A stretch of DNA of 64,000 nucleotides, from positions 1-64,000 of the forward strand of contig JAEWFD010000026.1 of assembly GCA_023388995.1 (NCBI GenBank), given 5' to 3'. This stretch comes from Bacillota bacterium (GTDB lineage Bacteria; Bacillota_I; Bacilli_A; Erysipelotrichales; Erysipelotrichaceae). Positions 60,540 through 64,000 of this stretch are shown here, piece by piece. The position numbers and the translations under genes are program-made. The notes beneath the pieces are model-generated. The model saw only the letters and a program-made list of their open reading frames with translations. It was not told where the DNA came from and ran no database searches. How positions within the stretch are numbered: the first letter of the stretch is position 1; the number at the start of each line of letters is the position of its first letter.

Positions 60540-60767
60540 ATGAAATGTCCGCAATGTCAAGATGCCATGAGAAAAGGATATATTTGGAGCGGCTATGCAA
60601 TGGACTGGATACCCGAAGGATCTAACCGGAAAATATGGTATTCCCAAGACAGAAGCGAAGGATTTCGTAATACTAAGCCAAATATATTTGGAAACTCTCA
60701 GGCAACGGCATACTATTGTGATACGTGTGAGTTTATTCTCATTGATGCAAAGAGAAAAAAAGAGTAG
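60540..60767 (+). CDS. Small zinc-ribbon protein
   Basis: A 75-residue protein with CPQC at 3-6 and CDTC at 60-63, a four-Cys zinc ribbon around GYIWSGYAMDWIPEG. This matches a small family of uncharacterised zinc-ribbon proteins of Firmicutes. AGGGGG is 7 nt before the ATG. It stands alone, before a bidirectional terminator. Role unknown. Confidence 0.8.
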   Translation: MKCPQCQDAMRKGYIWSGYAMDWIPEGSNRKIWYSQDRSEGFRNTKPNIFGNSQATAYYCDTCEFILIDAKRKKE

Positions 60768-60802
60768 GGTTATATGTTTTGCAACGTTAGACCGGCTGTA
60801 GC

Positions 60803-60842
60803 AAAAAAGCGATTCTTGCTTGATACAATGAATCGCTTTTTT
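60803..60842. terminator. Bidirectional terminator between zinc-ribbon gene and queH
   Basis: AAAAAAGCGATTC / GAATCGCTTTTTT, 13-bp perfect stem with a 14-nt loop and symmetric A/T tracts. Confidence 0.88.
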
Positions 60843-61485
60843 AGTCTTTCACACTTCTTCTGCTTTGCAATGAGAAGATGCAGCCACAGTAATCTTGCTT
60901 ATACATGTTATGCTCTTTAGAGATTTCAACACCACGATCCATCCCTTGATTCTTCTTAAAATTAGAGAACAGGTATTTGGTATTGGAGTAGCGTTCTTGC
61001 AGTTTGGCACCAATCTCATTGAGCTTGATGGCATCTTTCTGCCTGCTGATCGTCATCACCGTCGTAAAGTAGTCATATTGCTCATTCTGAGCATAGGCAT
61101 ACGCTTCATTCATCCGTCGTTCATAACACATAAAGCAGCGCTCCTGCCCTTCCTTGTCATCCTTGCGCACACTCAAGAATCTGGTGTATTCCACATTGTC
61201 GTACGGCGTTTGGAGGATGCGGATATGATCATGATTGGTTTCATTATACCAAGCCACATAGGTTTCCAGTTCTCCCAGCCGACGGACATATTCCTCATTG
61301 GGATAGATATTGGAGTTATTGAAGAAGAGCGTCAATTCAAAGACCGGAGCCAGAAGTTCAATAGGGAAAGCATTGCAAGGACCACAGCAAGAGTGCATTA
61401 ACAACTTTGGTTTTGTTGGCTGTTTTTTTGCTTCCTCAATGGTGGCAGCCCCCATTTTGTAATAGTCGGTCGCATTGTATTTCAT
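60841..61485 (-). CDS. queH: Epoxyqueuosine reductase QueH
   Basis: A 214-residue QueH (former DUF208), which reduces epoxyqueuosine to queuosine in tRNA. Conserved cysteines are in MHSCCGPCNAF, CFMCYERRM and YCGCIFSL, ligands of the iron-sulfur cluster and metal site. The ATG overlaps the queA stop (ATGA). It replaces the unrelated QueG. Confidence 0.96.
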   Translation of the reverse strand: MKYNATDYYKMGAATIEEAKKQPTKPKLLMHSCCGPCNAFPIELLAPVFELTLFFNNSNIYPNEEYVRRLGELETYVAWYNETNHDHIRILQTPYDNVEYTRFLSVRKDDKEGQERCFMCYERRMNEAYAYAQNEQYDYFTTVMTISRQKDAIKLNEIGAKLQERYSNTKYLFSNFKKNQGMDRGVEISKEHNMYKQDYCGCIFSLQSRRSVKD

Positions 61486-62504
61486 AGAATCAGCATGCTG
61501 TCGCCAAAGGAGAAAAAGCGATATTCGTTTTGGACAGCTTCTTCATACGCTTGTTTCAAGAGTGCTTCCCCGCCAAAGGCATAGACCAGCATCAACAGCG
61601 TTGATTTCGGCAAATGGAAGTTGGTGATCAAACCATCAATTGCTGCAAACGTGTAACCGGGATAAATAAAGATATCCGTGGTATCTGCTCCTGCTTTGAA
61701 TGTTCCATGTTTTTTCATCAAAGATTCCAGCACTCTGGTGGAAGTTGTTCCTACCCCGATGATACGGCGCTTCTCCAGCTTGGCCTTATTGAGCTGTGCT
61801 GCCGCTTCTTCACTGACCACATAAAATTCTTCATGCATTTTATGTTCAAGGATATCTTCAACATCAACCGGTCTGAAAGTTCCTAATCCAATATGCAGCG
61901 TCACATCTACGACCTCAATTCCTCTGTCGATCAGTTTCGCAAATAAATCATCTGTGAAATGCAATCCTGCTGTCGGTGCTGCGGCACTGCCCTTGATTTT
62001 CGCATATACTGTTTGATAGCGTTCTTTGTCTTCCAGCTGTTCGTGAATATACGGGGGCAGCGGAACATTTCCCAAACGTTCCAGCACCTCATAGAAGATT
62101 CCTTCATAGATCATCTTGAATTTCCGTAAGCCTCGTTCCCCTATTTCAATGCATTCAGCTTTCAATTCGCCATCATGAAAGGAAATCACTGTTCCCAGTT
62201 TCACAACCTTTGCATTTCCAACCAAAGCTTCCCAGATATCTCCTTCTTGATGCAGCAGCAAAAGTTCGACACTGGCACCGGTTTGTTCTTTGGTTCCAAA
62301 CAACCGAGCGGGAATGACCCGTGTATTGTTCCGTACTAAAACGTCTCCCGGCTGCAAGTAGTTGATAATATCAAAGAAATGCTGATGAGTGATTGTGTGC
62401 GCTTGGCGATCCACCACAAGCATCTTGGATTGTTCCCGTTTCTGCAGGGGTGTCTGGGCGATCAGCTGCTCCGGCAAATAAAAATCAAATTCATTGGTTT
62501 TCAC
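61482..62504 (-). CDS. queA: S-adenosylmethionine:tRNA ribosyltransferase-isomerase QueA
   Basis: A 340-residue enzyme that turns 7-aminomethyl-7-deazaguanine in tRNA into epoxyqueuosine. FDFYLPEQLIAQTP, the ARLFGTKEQTGASVELLLL stretch, GSAAAPTAGLHF and VGTTSTRVLES are typical. It starts with GTG, sharing one base with the tgt stop codon, and has GAGGGG about 7 nt upstream. Confidence 0.97.
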   Translation of the reverse strand: MKTNEFDFYLPEQLIAQTPLQKREQSKMLVVDRQAHTITHQHFFDIINYLQPGDVLVRNNTRVIPARLFGTKEQTGASVELLLLHQEGDIWEALVGNAKVVKLGTVISFHDGELKAECIEIGERGLRKFKMIYEGIFYEVLERLGNVPLPPYIHEQLEDKERYQTVYAKIKGSAAAPTAGLHFTDDLFAKLIDRGIEVVDVTLHIGLGTFRPVDVEDILEHKMHEEFYVVSEEAAAQLNKAKLEKRRIIGVGTTSTRVLESLMKKHGTFKAGADTTDIFIYPGYTFAAIDGLITNFHLPKSTLLMLVYAFGGEALLKQAYEEAVQNEYRFFSFGDSMLIL

Positions 62505-63652
62505 TAAAATCCCCTCGAATCTATGCTATTCAAATTGTGTTTTTCGAAGAATTCATTCTTAAAATCCAAAAAGCGGTCTTCTAAAATTGCTTTTCGTGCT
62601 TCTTCCGCCAAATGAATCAAAAAACGTAAGTTATGGATGGAGAGCAGCCGTTTGCCTAAGCCCTCATCACAGCGATGCAGGTGGCGCAGGTATGCTCTGG
62701 TATAGTTTTTACAAGTATAGCAATCACATTCCGGATCAAGCGGCGCAAAGTCATATTCGTAGTCCTTGCGTTTGATATTGATGCGGCCTTGTGATGACAT
62801 AACCGTCCCATGGCGGGCAATTCTGGTCGGCAGCACGCAGTCAAACATATCCACACCGCGCAATATACCTTCCAATATGGCATCATAGCTGCCTACCCCC
62901 ATCAAATAACGAGGTTTATTTTCAGGCAGATATTTTACAGAATAATCAATCATTTTATACATGACTTCTTTGGACTCACCAACACTGGTTCCGCCGATAG
63001 AATAGCCGGGGAAATCCATCTGTGCCAATTCCATAGCGCATTGTTTGCGGATATCTTCAAACTCACCACCTTGAACAATCCCAAACAGTGCTTGGTTTTC
63101 TTCCCTTTGGTGTACTTCTTTTCCTCGTTTTGCCCAGCGTAATGTACGGGCAACACTTTCTTCCATGTACTCTCTGGTTGCTGGATATGGCGGACATTCA
63201 TCAAAGCTCATGATGATATCGGCACCTAGCTTGTTTTGAATTTCGATGGATTTTTCGGGACTCAAAAACAAGTTATCACCATTGAGGTGATTCTTGAAAT
63301 GAACTCCTTCTTCCTTGATTTTACGATTGTCGCTTAGTGAAAATACCTGGAAGCCACCGCTGTCGGTCAGCATTGGTCCATCGTAATTCATAAAGGAGTG
63401 CAAGCCTCCTGCTGCAGCAACAACGTCCTCGCCGGGACGCAGCCATAAATGGTATGTATTCGATAAAATAACTCCCGAGCCAATCTCCTTTATTTCCTCA
63501 GGGCTAAGAAATTTTACCGATGCCAGCGTACCAACTGGCATAAACATTGGTGTTTCGACACTGCCGTGCGGCGTGTGCAGAATCCCATATCGAGCGCCGG
63601 ATTGCCGACATATGTGTTTTAATTCAAATGTAATTGCATCTTTCTTTTTCAT
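62504..63652 (-). CDS. tgt: tRNA-guanine transglycosylase
   Basis: A 382-residue enzyme that swaps guanine 34 of tRNA for preQ1. The catalytic stretch MLTDSGGFQVFSL, VLPTRIARHGTVMSSQGRIN and the zinc site CDCYTCKNYTRAYLRHLH are intact. Two ATGs (63664 and 63652) are possible and neither has a clear ribosome-binding site; the second gives the usual length before CRQSGAR. It heads the tgt-queA-queH operon. Synthesis genes for preQ1 are not seen, so it may be salvaged. Confidence 0.96.
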   Translation of the reverse strand: MKKKDAITFELKHICRQSGARYGILHTPHGSVETPMFMPVGTLASVKFLSPEEIKEIGSGVILSNTYHLWLRPGEDVVAAAGGLHSFMNYDGPMLTDSGGFQVFSLSDNRKIKEEGVHFKNHLNGDNLFLSPEKSIEIQNKLGADIIMSFDECPPYPATREYMEESVARTLRWAKRGKEVHQREENQALFGIVQGGEFEDIRKQCAMELAQMDFPGYSIGGTSVGESKEVMYKMIDYSVKYLPENKPRYLMGVGSYDAILEGILRGVDMFDCVLPTRIARHGTVMSSQGRINIKRKDYEYDFAPLDPECDCYTCKNYTRAYLRHLHRCDEGLGKRLLSIHNLRFLIHLAEEARKAILEDRFLDFKNEFFEKHNLNSIDSRGF

Positions 63653-64000
63653 CCGAACAATCATACCATATTTATGGGTAAATTTCCATGATAAGTCATA
63701 GGTGGTAAAATATCATATAAACTAAGAAAGTTACTTCATTAATGTTGTAACTTATTTCTATTTTCATTGTTTTGCGTTATATTATGGTAAAATAGAAATG
63801 GAAAGCATAGTGTTTATTAGGATGCCATATGTGCAATATATTGTATCTCTATTAGGAAGCAGGATATATCTAAAAAGTACTAATTATCTAACAAGGCTTA
63901 AATCGATTACAGATAGCGTAAACTAAAAAGTCAATAAAAATTATTTTAGAAATGCTTAAATAAGATCACAAGGTTATAAAAGAATTCTATGAGTGTCAGA
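63653..64000. other. AT-rich right end of the window, no gene called
   Basis: Holds the start region of tgt and an inverted repeat AAGTTAC-N12-GTAACTT (63728-63753) that may be an operator or hairpin. No preQ1 riboswitch motif is seen. A plus-strand TAAAAT with weak -35 (63767-63793) could serve a gene beyond the window. The short frame after 63820 has no good start and is not called. Confidence 0.45.

Noticed and set aside
63653..63720. preQ1 riboswitch ahead of tgt
   Set aside because: No preQ1 aptamer core (short G/C stem with A-rich tail) can be seen in the leader.

Overview
The window is chromosomal DNA of a low-to-moderate-GC Gram-positive bacterium (Firmicutes/Bacillota). FabK as enoyl reductase, FabT-like operators on the fatty-acid operon, CIRCE-controlled groESL, a lysine riboswitch and PTS/LicR sugar uptake all point there; a relative of Erysipelotrichia is my best guess, but no 16S or species marker is present. 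Genes are tightly packed, with many 4-bp ATGA stop/start overlaps, good Shine-Dalgarno sites and intrinsic terminators between units.

Layout. 1-119: 5' end of a group II intron inserted directly behind the terminator of a GGDEF/EAL c-di-GMP enzyme (166-3093). 3.2-5.7 kb: superoxide dismutase, then glycosylasparaginase-cutC, preceded by a structured RNA whose sequence recalls a Cas9 repeat/anti-repeat. 5.8-7.0 kb: AT-rich patch with an SH3b relic and a small lipoprotein. 7.0-18.3 kb: acpS, a lipoprotein and the complete type II fatty-acid operon acpP-accBCDA-fabH-fabK-(NMO-like)-fabD-fabG-fabF-fabZ, with two FabT-like boxes at the acpP promoter. 18.5-21.8 kb: a 69-bp direct repeat flanking an acetyltransferase, then a WYL regulator, a zinc-ribbon protein, a GyrI-like protein and a YczE-type membrane protein. 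21.9-27.2 kb: beta-glucoside PTS (EIIC, EIIB, GH1, EIIA) with a LicR-type activator. 27.3-30.6 kb: amino-acid permease plus YtcJ-like amidohydrolase under a lysine riboswitch. 30.7-34.8 kb: XRE relic and a tetR-led operon (two flavodoxin-like proteins, methyltransferase, lipase-like hydrolase). 35-41.6 kb: chemoreceptor, sugar kinase, AlaX-type editing protein, rRNA methyltransferase, pseudouridine synthase. 41.6-43.9 kb: C1q-like protein and a C39-like lipoprotein peptidase behind a long, highly structured leader RNA. 44-48.7 kb: Rrf2 and TetR redox modules, patatin phospholipase and two tiny membrane ORFs. 48.8-56.9 kb: groESL, cardiolipin synthase, ABC-F ATPase, cNMP-binding-like protein, amidase, LicD. 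57-60.4 kb: a co-translated pair of periplasmic-sensor EAL proteins, one intact and one degenerate. 60.5-63.7 kb: zinc-ribbon protein and tgt-queA-queH for queuosine.

The most notable items for follow-up are the multi-hairpin RNA at 42688-42778, the intron sitting on a terminator, the guide-RNA-like element near 5.7 kb, the lysine riboswitch on a permease/amidohydrolase pair, the active/degenerate EAL couple and the 69-bp repeat around the acetyltransferase. Everything here is read by eye; no database search was run.
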